From Aspidapion aeneum (taxonomy: Eukaryota; Arthropoda; Insecta; Coleoptera; Brentidae), in the NCBI GenBank assembly GCA_963576565.1, contig OY755042.1, positions 108,801,314 to 108,865,313 on the forward strand: a stretch of 64,000 nt of DNA. The letters run 5' to 3'. Shown piece by piece: positions 13,531-25,349 of the stretch. The notes below the pieces were generated by a model, which made no database searches, had not been told where the DNA came from, and saw nothing but the letters and a program-made list of their open reading frames with translations. Both the position numbers and the translations under genes were made by a program. Position 1 is the stretch's first letter; every line of letters starts with the position of its first letter.

Positions 13531-15197
13531 CGCAGCCGACGATAAAGACCGGCCATGGCGCGTTATAAGCAAGTCGGCGGTCACGTGATCTTAGGAGTTC
13601 CAGGATTCTTATTGTATTGCTTAATATATTATCTGTTTTTACACGATTTAAATAAATTGACAAAAATGTTTTGTATTTTTTGCTGATGTATGTGTTTATT
13701 ATAGTAGAAGAACTGAATAAATAAATATATAATAAAAAATTACATAAAATTTGCACTCTAATATCTTCAGGTATATTAGGTACATAATATCGTAAGTTAC
13801 TTCAAATTTATACAAGTCTTTTATAATTGGACATAACAAACCTAAGCTTTAAGTTTTTTAATTTTTCTTTGAGTGTTATCATCTTTGTCTGTGTTCTGAT
13901 TCAAAGATTTATTAGCAGACACTAAATCATTATGCTTTTTAATAAAATTATTTTAAAAAACTTGCCCTTTAACTAATTTTTTCAAGATTTGACAATAGTT
14001 TTTCTCCACAAAAACTCTCGCTAGAGTTATCTAAAGATAATTTTTAAATATAAAACATTTCACAATAATTTATTAAAAAGAAACAAGTGATTTTGTGAAT
14101 AAGTGAGATGGTTTTCATGTTCAATAAACTGAATGTATTGGTTGTCAATAATTTTTTTAAAAATTACCCAGCACAAAGTTTAATATATATTTCATCAATG
14201 TGTAAGTTAACTACCAACTCATGTTCTTTTAAAAGCTGTATCTTACTTAGTATCTGTTAGCGATATTTCACAAATCAGTTTTTTAATATTGCGAGGGTGC
14301 AGAAGACATATTACCTTAGTTTTGTAAATTGACATGTATGCACTGGATGACTGGATAAACAAAGATGAAGCCAACACTAAAGTGTATCCAAAATATCTTC
14401 GATTCTCAGGTGACCTTTTCAGGAGACCTAATTTTTCAATAAGAAATGACAATTGAACACATTTTTCACTCTCACTATCGAAAATGTCACTAAGGTCTAT
14501 TACTTGATCAATCTTATCTTTTACCTCTTCTTTCGCGTTTGCAAATTTCATTTCAATAAACTGCATTAGCTCTTCAAGTGTATCGGTGCTGTCCAAAAAT
14601 AAACCTCCAACGTTTTTTGGCAGTTTGTTTTTGGTATGGACACATTGTTAACATTTACAAAAAATGACAGATTTCCCTCAACAATTAGAGATGCTAACAG
14701 TGATGGATTGTTGTTCAAAAATGTCATCAGGCACAGGCAGACTGTGTCACGTTCTTGGGTTAAAATCCATTGTTTATTTTAGTATTAGATAGAACAATAA
14801 AATTTTGATGTCCTCAATATTTGATAAAACTTTTGATTTCTTATGAGCTTAAAGTGTTTCAAGACTTTCTTGTATTGCTTCCAGTTGTTGCCTCTCGACA
14901 TCAGCTAATCGAACAGTAGATACAGGTTGTCTACTTGGGTATTTATGGACCGACAACCAACAACACTACACGTTCGCGGCATTGTTGTCTTTTTCGTGGG
15001 CTGCGTTATTTTAATAACTTTGATAAAATTCACATAAAATTCATGCCCGAATTAAAAAAAAATCGACGTAAACAAACATACCAAAAATGAAAACACAAAT
15101 GTTTTATAATAACAGCTGGCCGGGAGGCGTTCTTTTGTCACCCTCCTCCGGTCACGTGATATTTCCGCGCCCGGGCCGGTCTTTCTCGTGGGCTGCG
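13531..15197 (-). mobile_element. P-element-like DNA transposon, defective
   Basis: The element is flanked by a perfect 8-bp duplication GTAAGTAA (13523-13530 and 15198-15205). Its ends are inverted repeats starting CGCAGCC, with 'aaagaccgg' and then 'cacgtga' further in. A second copy of the terminal phrase lies at about 14975-14998, so the right end may be compound. The minus strand encodes remnants of a P-element/THAP9-type transposase. The 8-bp duplication, inverted ends and transposase signature agree on the P superfamily. Confidence 0.75.
14171..14596 (-). pseudogene. P-element/THAP9-like transposase remnant
   Basis: An open frame at 14596-14243 contains SFLIEKLGLL, RSPENRRY, SSAYMSIY and HPRNIKKLI in order. 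This matches the region N-terminal to the catalytic core in P-element and THAP9 transposases. After a frameshift, 14223-14171 reads ELVVNLHIDEIYIK, matching the strand that carries the first catalytic aspartate. Upstream, about 14930-14800, a charged helical segment (VERQQLEAIQESLETL) is followed by a stop. No THAP zinc finger is visible, and the catalytic domain decays after the first Asp. It is a pseudogene. Confidence 0.7.
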
Positions 15198-15205
15198 GTA
15201 AGTAA

Positions 15206-15703
15206 GTGCATGATTAGCACTGCACGTCACTGTCCCACGGCGCATAATATAGGAGTAGCACAACGTATTACTTTGTGGTAGTAGTGACCCTAGATCAAGC
15301 CTCTCGAACACGCCATGGGAACGACGAACTCGTGAAAACTATGAAAACTTGATATACTTGCTTTTCACGGGAATAAAAAGCAATTCTCCCTAAAGGTTTT
15401 TTCTCTGTGCAACATGAGAAAATGATTAAAATCGTTTTTACCTTTGCAATCCTAATGGAGTATGGGATCTAAAAGACTCTTACGCTTACCTAGAGCAGCT
15501 AAAAGAAACGACAAGTGAAAAGCTTTTAAAAAACTTTCACCTTGAAAGAAAATCTGAAATAATAATTTTTTACTCTTAAAACAGTGTTTGTCCAGAAAAA
15601 CAGATTTTTAAAACATTTAAGCATTAAGTCTTGCGGGCGATTAATGTGTTTATAATGTAATTTAAAAAAATAACAAAATTAAGGCAGGGTATGGGTAAAC
15701 AAG
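15206..15703. other. intergenic, nothing recognised
   Basis: No inverted repeats, splice-coherent exons or conserved motifs were found between the P-like and pogo-like elements. Confidence 0.45.
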
Positions 15704-15773
15704 TACAGTGAAACCTCTCATAAGCGGACACTTACGGTTTCGTCGATTTTGTCCGCTTATTGGAGGTGTCCGC

Positions 15774-15997
15774 TTATAAATAGGAATTGCGAAATTTCAA
15801 TATATTATATTTATTAACAATTTTCGCCACTTGTGTTTTTCCGATATTAAATTTTTCAGCGATCTTTCGTGCTGATAGATGTTCCTTCTCCGAAACGTTA
15901 AGAAGTTTTTTACTAGGCACTATTTCAAAAAGATCTATTACTACCCAATTGAACAATAAAAATAAAACACAGCAGTTCCGGTCCCGCCGAATAAAAT
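15774..15997 (-). pseudogene. pogo transposase N-terminal HTH fragment
   Basis: The frame contains KKLLNVSEKEHLSARKIAEK followed by FNIGKTQVAKIVNKYN. This matches the Psq/CENP-B-type N-terminal helix-turn-helix that binds pogo termini. The upstream part of the open frame (above 15998) lies in the inserted inner element and is not original. No DDE domain follows; translation runs straight into the terminal repeat. This is an internally deleted derivative. Confidence 0.55.
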
Positions 15998-15998
15998 A

Positions 15999-16966
15999 CA
16001 GTGAAGTCCGCTTATAACGAACCCGTTTATAGCGAACTTCTGGTTCATTTTCTTTATACGAAAAGTCATCCATAAATACTCATGTATTATCTTACTGGTT
16101 ATAACGATCCCGCTTATTCCGGATATAGCGAACCTAATTTTAATAATCTAGAATATGTATTTTTCTTTTAAAACGAACTTTACAGACAATGGGCGTTTTC
16201 ACACTAGACGATACGGATGGTTGCAAAGACATGCAAAAGACCCAGAATATGATCACGAGTATGAATTCGATAATGATATGCTTGATTTAGTAGAAGAACA
16301 AGCTAAGAGGAAAATGTGTGACTTCGATTTTAACGATTATGTGACTATTGATAAAGATATTGTAGCAAGAGAAACATTGACTGATGAGCAAATTATAATC
16401 TTTTCGTAACCTCAAACATGGTTTGAAGTGATATTGACGAAGATAATGATGATCCTGTTCAAGATAATTCTGTTGAAGTCACTAAGGTTTATGTTTCAAT
16501 CATTCGTGAAATGGAAAACAAAATTTCGGAAACTCGTAATGTTTTGAAATCACGCCAAGTTCCTGATAAAATATGGGCATCATTTTGTAACCTTGAGAGC
16601 TATATAAACAGGGAATATTTTTCAAGTAGAAATATACAAACAAAAATTATGGATTTCATAATAAAAATTTATTTTTAGGCTTCTTTTATGTATGTATTAC
16701 ACACCACCATCTTATGTACTTTACATATTTATATGTATAACAATAATAATAAACATCTTTATTCGTATGTATTCTGCCTTTTTCTAAAAATATAAAAATT
16801 TATAGTATTTTTTGTAATATTTTTAGTTTTCTTAATCTTGGATACTATTAAAAAAAGAAACCTAAAAAATTAAACAAAATTTATTTATTTCTGTTTATAA
16901 CGATCCTCGGATATAACGAACCGTATTTAGCCCATTTTTGAAGTTCGTTATATCCGGACATCACTG
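15999..16966 (+). mobile_element. pogo/Tigger-like element (inner), nested
   Basis: The ends are CAGTGAAGTCCGCTTATAAC and the near-complement ending ...TCCGGACATCACTG, flanked by TA (15997-15998, 16967-16968). Related but distinct subterminal phrases ('cttataacgaacc', 'gttcgttatatccgg') separate it from the outer element. It carries only the 3' part of a Tigger-type transposase on the plus strand, so it is a deletion derivative that inserted after the outer element. Confidence 0.8.
16155..16675 (+). pseudogene. Tigger/pogo transposase C-terminal remnant
   Basis: The acidic tail FNDYVTIDKDIVARETLTDE is followed, after a frameshift near 16405, by a segment rich in Asp and Asn. The end reads EMENKISETRNVLKSRQVPD then SFCNLESYI, which matches the helical C-terminus that follows the DDE domain in Tigger-like transposases. 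The HTH and DDE regions are missing. Confidence 0.55.
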
Positions 16967-17246
16967 TATGTTGTAAATACGACAGAAGTATTTAGTCTCC
17001 GCATTAAAACGAAAAAGGTAATTCCCCGGCTGCAGAGTGCGTTGTTGCCAACATGCTACATAATATTTATGCCCATGTTCTGCAGCGCTCCGTCCCGTTG
17101 TCAGAGGCTCGCGTCCGGTTAAGGAAGGTTTTAAAACTTTTTAACCAAAAAAAGTTGTCCGCGTCCGGTTATTAGAGTGTCCGGTTATAGGAGTGAATTT
17201 CACATGTAAAGAAATAGAGGTGTCCGCAAGGAAAGGTTTCATTGTA

Positions 17247-18151
17247 ATGTCATGTGCATATAACTAATAGATACTTGTAAACAAAGAGAATAACAAGAAA
17301 GGACTGGAGAAAACTAAGCTTGCGCCAGAAGACAAGCGTTGACAGGCGTTTTCATTTTTCGTTAACGTAATAATTTTTTGTTTATTTGTGTTTTTGTCAG
17401 TTTTTTTAATTAAATTCGGGATAAAATCTAACTGTCAAAACCGGTTCAGGGTCTTAAAACACTTATTACGTTTTCCATTAGAGAAGGAAAAGTCCAAGAT
17501 TTTCTTTCCTTTCCAACAAAAACACAACGAAACTAACAACAACTCGTCCATTGTGAAAAGGCTACAATAAACGAAGTATTAATCAAAGTGTAGCGACTTT
17601 GGTTCATATACATAATATTCCAATACCCACAGTAACTGCCCATTCATGATGCAAAAGACCTGATTGGTTGCTTTCAAAGACATATGCATATTATTTCCAT
17701 ATAGTACGTATTATTGCAATACCTACGGTACCTTACGATGCAGAATGCAAACATACTTGAAATAGCAATATCAATGGGTATAAGTCTATCCTCTTTGCGG
17801 TTCTTAAGATAAAATGTCCTGTTTGGTTATACTTGTATTCGTTACGTCAAATCATCGGCGTACAGTTGATAAAAACTCTATCTATGTAAATTTGGTATCT
17901 GTGCATTTTTCGTACCTTTAATTCTGAATGTTTGCATCAAACGCCAACCATTGAGTAAATAGGTAACAGGGAGTGTTGGAATATTACGTATATGGTTTGG
18001 ACAGGACAAAATAAAACGGCGAACAGACATTTGATTCTCGAAGGAAAAAAACTGAAAAACATTTATGAGAAGGGCACAAGCGCTTACTTCGTTGTTCTGC
18101 TCGTCGAAATCAAAAAAGTCCATTCGTAGTTTTGCTCGGCGTTCTGCTCGT
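17247..18151. other. intergenic flank; possible minus-strand exon
   Basis: The minus-strand ORF reaching 17878 starts inside the neighbouring hAT-like element, so its first residues are artefactual. The part below 18125 begins with ATG (MDFFDFDEQNNEV) and stays open for about 80 codons. I do not recognise it. A TATATAA box lies in matching orientation on the far side of the insertion (about 23890). The remaining sequence shows nothing. Confidence 0.3.
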
Positions 18152-18159
18152 TGCACGAC

Positions 18160-21100
18160 TAGTGATGTAAATGGAAATGGAAATATTGGAAATTTCCGAA
18201 GGTGTCTCGGAAATATTGGAAATATTAACACACCCCCTTCGTAACGAATTTTCAAAAAAAAAACATTAAAATACCATTGAGTGTAACGCAAGGCCCTTGA
18301 GCGTTACATAATTTAAGGACAAGCATTAAATTTACTACAGAACAATTTTTATTTCCGATACTATTGAAGATTTTGAGGAAGTAGACTGGCAAGACGATGT
18401 TATTGAGTGTGATGCTGATGACAGCGATGAAGATATGCCTCTTGCTTGACTAGTGAATAGTGTAGTGTGTCAAGAATGAGATTTTTGTTGTACAGTCGGG
18501 GACTTAATAAATGGCCGCTGTCGTTTTCAGAAGAGCTTGGATAAGAATTACAATACCGACCGAGGTTATTGACCGGATTTCGTGGCGCGTCGTTCAACAC
18601 ATATAATTTATTCGCATTCCTGGGTTAAATTTAATCATAAAAAATTTCGCTTAGGTCTGTATTCCGTTTGAATGTTCGGTTAAAAAAATACAGATAATTG
18701 CAGAAAAAATTAGCTTTGGTCTGTAGTCCGTTTGAATGTTCGGTTAAAAAACTTAACTTTGTAAAAATATGTTTTATAATACATTAAATTAAACTTCTCG
18801 GTGCCCTCTATATCACAAATATATAAGGTAAAGGACAAGTGTTTATAATATTGCTGCGAGAGGCCGCCAAAGTCACTACAGTTTTGAGTTTTGGCAATTT
18901 AAACTTTTATTTATTTCTTACAAACACAAACCTTTAGACCAACTTTTGGGGTCTTTTTTATTACTTTGTGAGGCAAGCAATAAAAATATAACAATTGTTT
19001 TGACGTATATCCAATAGCAAAAAGGTTGACTTTTTTTTGACAAAATTTTTTATTTTTTGAAAATTTACAACTTTTGATTTTATTTTTCTCGAACACCATT
19101 ACATCTACAACTGTAGTATTTTCAGGTTAGTATAAGGGACTCGGTAGCTTCTTTGTGGCACAGTATCAACTAAATGTTTTTTTTGACATTTTTCCTGACC
19201 AAGGGGCCCAAAAAGTGCAGTTTTTTAATTTTTTTAAATTGTTAACTTTGTAAAAATATATATTATAATACATTAAATTAAGCTTCTCGGGCCCCTCTAT
19301 ATAACGATGTAAAAGTTAAAGGACAGGTATTTATAATAATGCCGAGAGAGACCGCCAAAGTCACTTCAGTTTTGAGTTTTGGCAATTTAAACTTTTATTT
19401 ATTTCTTACAAACATAAACCTTTAGACCAACTTTTGGGGTCTTTTTTATTTCTTTGTGAGGCAAGCAATAAAAATATAACAATTGTTTTGACGTATAGCC
19501 AATAGCAAAAAAGTTGACTTTTTTTTTAAATTTTAAATTTTTTTAAAATTTTCAACATTTGATTCTATTTTTCTCGATAACCATTACATCTACAACTGTA
19601 ATATTTTCACGTTAGTATAAGGGACACCGTAGCTTCTTCGTGGCACAGTATCAACTAAATGTTTTTTTTTAATTTTTGACGAAAATTTTCCTGACCAAAG
19701 GGGTGCCCAAACAGTGCAGTTTTTTAACTTTTTTAAATTGTTAACTTTGTAAAAAATATATTATAATACATTAAATTAAGCTTCTCGGGCCCCTCTATAT
19801 AACGATGTAAAAGTTAAAGGACAGATATTTATAATAATGCCGAGAGAGACCGCCAAAGTCACTTCAGTTTTGAGTTTTGGCAATTTAAACTTATTTATTT
19901 CTTATGAGCATAAACCCTTAGACCAACTTTTGGGGTCTTTTTTATTTCTTTGTGAGGCAAGCAATAAAAATATAACAATTGTTTTGACGTATATCCAATA
20001 GCAAAAAAGTTGACTTTTTTTTCAAATTTTTGAATTTTTTGAAAATTTTCAACTTTTGATTTTATTTTTCTCGAACACCATTACATCTACAACTGTAGTA
20101 TTTGCAGGTTAGTATAAGGGACTCGGAGCTTCTTTGTGGCACAGTATCAACTAAATGTTTTTTTTTTAAATTTTTGACGAAAATTTTCCTGACCAAAGGG
20201 GTACCCAAAAAGTGCAGTTTTTTAATTTTTTTAAATTGTTAACTTTGTAAAAATATATATTATAATACATTAAAGTAAGCTTCTCGGGCCCTCTATATAA
20301 CAATGTAAAAGTTAAAGGACAGGTATTTATAATAATGCCGAGAGAGACCGCCAAAGTCACTTCAGTTTTGAGTTTTGGCAATTTAAACTTTTATTTATTT
20401 CTTACAAACATAAACCTTTAGACCAACTTTTGGGGTCTTTTTTATTTGTTTGTGAGGCAAGCAATAAAAGTATAATAATTGTTTTGACGTATATCCATAG
20501 CAAAAAAGTTGACTTTTTTTTTAAATTTTGAATTTTTTGAAAATTTTCAACTTTTGATTTTATTTTTCTCGAACACCATTACATCTACAACTGTAGTATT
20601 TTCAGATTAGTATAAGGGACTCGGTAGCTTCTTTGTGGCACAGTATCAACTAAATGTTTTTTTTTGAAATTTTTGACGAAAATTTTCCTGACCAAAGGGG
20701 TACCCAAAAAGTGCAGTTTTTTAATTTTTTTAAATTGTTAACTTTGTAAAATTATATATTATACTACATTAAATTAAGCTTCTCGGGCCCCTCTATATAA
20801 CGATGTAAAAGTTAAAGGACAGGTATTTATAATAATGCCGAGAGAGACCGCCAAAATCACTTCAGTTTTGAGTTTTGGCAATTTAAACTTTTATTTATTT
20901 CTTACAAACATAAACCTTTAGACCAACTTTTGGGGTCTTTTTTATTTCTTTCTGAGGCAAGCAGTAAAAATATAACAATTGTTTTGACGTATATCCAATA
21001 GCAAAAAAGTTGACTTTTTTTTTGAAAATTTTGAATTTTTTGAAAATTTTCAACTTATGATTCTATTTTTCTCGGTAACCACATCTACAATTGTAATATT

Positions 21101-23844
21101 TTCAGATTAGTATAAGGGACTCGGTAGCTTCTTTGTGGCACAGTATCAACTAAATGTTTTTTTTGAAATTTTTGACGAAAATTTTCCTGACCAAAGGGGT
21201 ACCCAAAAAGTGCAGTTTTTAAATTTTTTTAAATTGTTAACTTTGTAAAAATATATATTATAATACATTAAATTAAGCTTCTCGGGCCCCTCTATATAAC
21301 GATGTAAAAGTTAAAGGACAGGTATTTATAATAATGCCGAGAGAGACCGCCAAAGTCACTTCAGTTTTGAGTTTTGGCAATTTAAACTTGTATTTATTTC
21401 TTACAAACATAAACCTTTAGACCAACTTTTGGGGTCTTTTTTATTTCTTTCTGAGGCAAGCAGTAAAAATATAACAATTGTTTTGACGTATATCCAATAG
21501 CAAAAAAGTTGACTTTTTTTTAAATTTTGAATTTTTTGAAAATTTTCAACTTTTGATTTTATTTTTCTCGAACACCATTACATCTACAACTGTGGTATTT
21601 TCAGATTAGTATAAGGGACTCGGTAGCTTCTTTGTGGCACAGTATCATACAGGGGTACCCAAAAAGTGCAGTTTTTTAATTTTTTTAAATTGTTAACTTT
21701 GTAAAATTATATATTATACTACATTAAATTAAGCTTCTCGGACCCCTCTATATAACGATGTAAAAGTTAAAGGACAGGTATTTATAATAATGCCGAGAGA
21801 GACCGCCAAAGTCACTTCAGTTTTGAGTTTTGGCAATTTAAACTTGTATTTATTTCTTACAAACATAAACCTTTAGACCAACTTTTGGGGTCTTTTTTAT
21901 TTCTTTGTGAGGCAAGCAATAAAAATATAACAATTGTTTTGACGTATATCCAATAGAAAAAAGTAGACTTTTTTTTGACAAAATTTTAAATTTTTTGAAA
22001 ATTTACAACATTTGATTTTATTTTTCTCGAACACCATTACATCTACAACTGTAATATTAGGTTAGTATAAGGGACTCGGTAGCTTCTTCGTGGCACATTA
22101 TCAATTAAATGTTTTTTTTTTGAAATTTTTCTGACCAAAAGGTTACCCTTTAAGTGCAGTTTTTTAATTTTTTTAAATTGCTAACTTTGTAAAAATATAT
22201 ATTATAATACATTAAATTAAACTTCTCGGGTCCCTCTCTATCACCATATAAAAGGTTAAGGACAAGTGGTTATAATAATGCCGCGAGAGGCCGCCAAAGT
22301 CACTTTAGTTTTGAGTTTTGGCAATTTAAACTTTTATTTATTTCTTACAAGCACAAACCTTTAGGCCAACTTTTGAAGTCTTTTTTATTACTTTGTGAGG
22401 CAAGCAATAAAAATATAACAATTGTTTTGACGTATATCCAATAGCAAAAAAATTTACTTTTTTTTGACAACATATTTAATATTTTGAAAATATACAACTT
22501 TTGATTTTATTTTTCTCGAAAACCAAAACATCTACAACTGTAATATTTTTAGGTTAGTATAAGGGACTCGGTAGCTTCATCGTGGCACATTATCAATAAA
22601 ATATTTTTTTTGAAATTTTTGGTGAAAATTTTTCTGACCAAAGGGATACCACAAAAGTGCAGTTTTTTTAAATTGCTAACTTTGTAAAAGTATATATTAT
22701 AATACATTAAATAAAACTTCTCGGGTCTCTCTCATTCACCATACAAAAGGTTAGGGATAAGTGTTTATAATAATGCCGCGAGAGACCGCCAAAGTCACTT
22801 CAGTTTTGGGTTTTGGCAATTTAAACATTATAATAATATATATTATAATCTATAATCTTTGATTTAAACTTTTATTTATTTCTTACAAACACAAGCCTTT
22901 AGACCAACTTTTGGGATCTTTTTTATTACTTTGTGAGGCAAGCAATAAAAATATAACAATTGTTTTGTCGCATATCCAATAGCAAAAAAAATACACATAA
23001 TAGTGATTTTTCAGGATTTTAATTTATTGTTTTTTATTACATACTTACATAGAGAAACACAAATGCAACAGTTTGTATTCCTAGCTATGTGTAAAGCTAA
23101 AAAAAATTAATACAAGCAAAAATTGGTTATTTGAGTAAGGGCGATTCGAAAACAGCTGTGAAGACGGCCTTTACTTTAAAATTTAAATTGTTTTAAATGT
23201 GTAACTACCCCGACTTCTGGATGCACAAGAACACTATTTTTGGGGGTGGCTAAATAGTCCAGTCGTTATTATATAGATTAGAGATTTTAGGTTGCAAAAG
23301 GTGGTGTAGTCACGATTTTGACATATGTTGTTGACATTGGAGTCCTAAACATAAACTTGAGTTTTCGACCTTGGGGGCGGCCGGCCACACATCCAATGCT
23401 AATAAACAAGAAATCAGCTAAAAAAAGAAATGTGTGTATCCAAAAAACGTGTATGGCTTAGCCCGTTTATCGGCCAATATTCCAAATAGTTATTAATTTC
23501 AATAGCAAAAATTGCATTGCACAAAAGCGCAAAGCGACAGCCGATCGACGTGGAGTCGAAGAAATGAAATGGCGCGATACGATGTTCAATAATTCATTCA
23601 TTCCTAAACCTCGCCCGGTATTGGGATTCTCATCCAAGCTCTTCTGAAAACGGCAGCGGCCATTTATTAAGTCCCCGACATATTTGACCTTATTTCTGTA
23701 TATTTGTTTGAAGAATAACTCCTGATTTGTGTTCATGTATAAGCCTTCTGCGTTTAATATTTCAAATATTTCCAATATTTCCATATATTTCCAATGTTTC
23801 AGGAAATATTTCCGAAAATTATTCCTGGAAATTTTACAACACTA
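18160..23844. mobile_element. 5.7-kb hAT-like element carrying a satellite array
   Basis: A perfect 8-bp duplication TGCACGAC (18152-18159 and 23845-23852) flanks ends TAGTGATGTAAA and TTTACAACACTA. Both ends continue into 'ggaaatattggaaat' runs in inverted orientation. Subterminal inverted repeats are also present: 'gggacttaataaatggccgc' near 18496 recurs inverted near 23680. The 8-bp duplication and TAGTG(A/T)TG ends point to a hAT-type mobiliser. No complete transposase was found. An acidic coding-like fragment (EEVDWQDDVIE, DDSDEDMPLA) lies at about 18362-18448. The interior is dominated by the tandem array. Confidence 0.75.
18754..22990. repeat. 498-bp satellite array, about 8.6 copies
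   Basis: The unit marker 'taactttgtaaa' occurs at 18754, 19243, 19742, 20240, 20739, 21238, 21694, 22182 and 22677. Spacings are 489, 499, 498, 499, 499, 456, 488 and 495. Inner units are nearly identical, while the first and last two are more divergent, as expected from unequal exchange. One unit (starting 21238) lacks about 45 bp. Each unit includes 'gaccgccaaagtcactt' and 'ttttggggtcttttt'. It has no coding potential. Confidence 0.9.
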
Positions 23845-23852
23845 TGCACGAC

Positions 23853-24285
23853 TCAATGCTCGTCAAAATGTTCAGAACGCGTTATATAGGGGCACGCGAC
23901 CCATGCTTCAACCAGTGAATGTTCCGTGAATATGCGATGCAGGAAACGTCTATGGTGTGATTATTAGTTTTTTAATTTATTATTTAAAAATGGACAAGGA
24001 AAGTGAAATGATGACAGTAAAGTCTAAGTTAAATTTTAAGCAATTTCATGAAATATTTTGTAGTAGTTTCATGCTCTTATAGGATTTTTAAGACCGCGTA
24101 CTAAATATGTTGTTTTTTTTCAATAATAAAATGTAACGTTCGAATTATTTTTTCATCTTATATTTTTTTTCTAGAGGGGGGGTTAGATTGCGTTGGCATT
24201 TTGTTAATATGGGGGGTAGGCACTTTTTTAACCATAATTAACAGACTTTGTTAGGTATAATAAGCATATAGAGACGACAATTTCC
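23853..24285. other. intergenic; candidate minus-strand promoter
   Basis: On the minus strand, 'cctatataacgcg' (about 23896-23884) is a good TATA box. A heat-shock-element-like 'ggaacattc' lies further upstream (about 23929-23921). The start of transcription would fall near the hAT insertion site. No gene was identified. Confidence 0.25.
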
Positions 24286-24290
24286 CACTG

Positions 24291-25045
24291 GGTAGAGTCC
24301 CTGTATGTTGACATATTTGGATATACAGGGTGTCCCATAACTTAGGGCCATAGGCCAACAGGTGATAGGGGAGGTCGTGTTTGATAAAAACGTTCCTATA
24401 ATGCATGGGTCAAAACTTTTTCTTTGTCGAGATACAGAGCATCAAATTTGGCGATTTTTAAAATTTTTTTGATAATAACTTTTTAAAGAAACGCAGTAAA
24501 ATTATGAAGTAGGGTAAAGTTGTGTATTAGAACAAGAGCAATAAATTGAAATAAAAATAATTAAAAAAAAAATCAGGCGGTTAATTTTTTTTAGAAAAAA
24601 CTATTTTTTTAGTATTAAGTTTTATGAATGCCATATTAAACCCAATATTTTTTTTATATTTTTTGTTAATAAAAACAAGTCTCTAGCGAGACATAATAAT
24701 AAAATATTATTGATATTTTTTAAAAGAATAAGTAAGCAAAAAAATTTTTTTTTAATTATTATTTCTTATACATTTTTTGTGGTTACTTTGACAGCCTGTA
24801 TCTCCTCAACTTCTAATTTTATCAAAAAAAGGAATGCCATATTTTTGACTCACAATTAGCTGAGTTTTTTGTTGGCTGTGACAGATTTTATTTATTTTTT
24901 TGTAAAACCCTTTTCCCCCCACTCCTCTAAATGTTATATAAACATTTTTCTCGGAAATAACCTCCTCTATCAACTGCTGCACTATGGCCCCTAAGTTATG
25001 GGACACCCCCTATATCCAAATATGTCAACATACAGGGACTCTACC
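24291..25045. mobile_element. foldback element, CAGGGTGTCCC family, extended arms
   Basis: The inner inverted ends are 'tacagggtgtcccataactt' near 24324 and its near complement near 25010. The arms extend outward through 'tagagtccctgtatgttgac' (24293) and its inverted copy (to 25044), beyond the usual family terminus. The AT-rich centre is non-coding. The family also appears at 43803-44302. Confidence 0.75.
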
Positions 25046-25349
25046 ACTGGGCAGCCTCTGCCACAATAACAAAATGTCAAATAAGCGTTTCTAAATTCTC
25101 TAAATCAAATTTCGTCGCCTAAACGAAATTCATTCCATTGCTCTATTTGAATTTTTACTTGAATAAACATTGTTCGCAATAAAACCGTGTTACATGGCTT
25201 TGTTTATTACACGACCTGGAAACGGTGTGATGGATCTGGATAAAATGTTAGGGTGGTTATAGAGGGGAACAGTGGCGGATTTACGGGAGTCATGGAGGGG
25301 CCCGTCATCTTTTTTAAATTAAAATATCTATCTGTCTATTTAGCTTTCT
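25046..25349. other. short intergenic flank
   Basis: Nothing coding is recognised. A CAGTGGCGGATTTACGGG hAT-like end occurs at about 25269 without a partner. Confidence 0.4.

Larger units (their letters stand above)
15706..17244 (-). mobile_element. pogo/Tigger-like transposon (outer), defective
   Basis: The ends are CAGTGAAACCTC... and ...GGTTTCATTG, flanked by TA on each side (15704-15705, 17245-17246). Subterminal 'gtgtccgcttat' and 'gtgtccggttat' repeats are characteristic of pogo/Tigger termini. The minus strand encodes a CENP-B/pogo-type helix-turn-helix near the left end (15905-15800), but the catalytic part is absent. A second pogo element is inserted inside. Confidence 0.75.

Noticed and set aside
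18754..22990. CRISPR-like regular repeats
   Set aside because: Units are contiguous 498-bp tandem copies without unique spacers, in a eukaryotic context.
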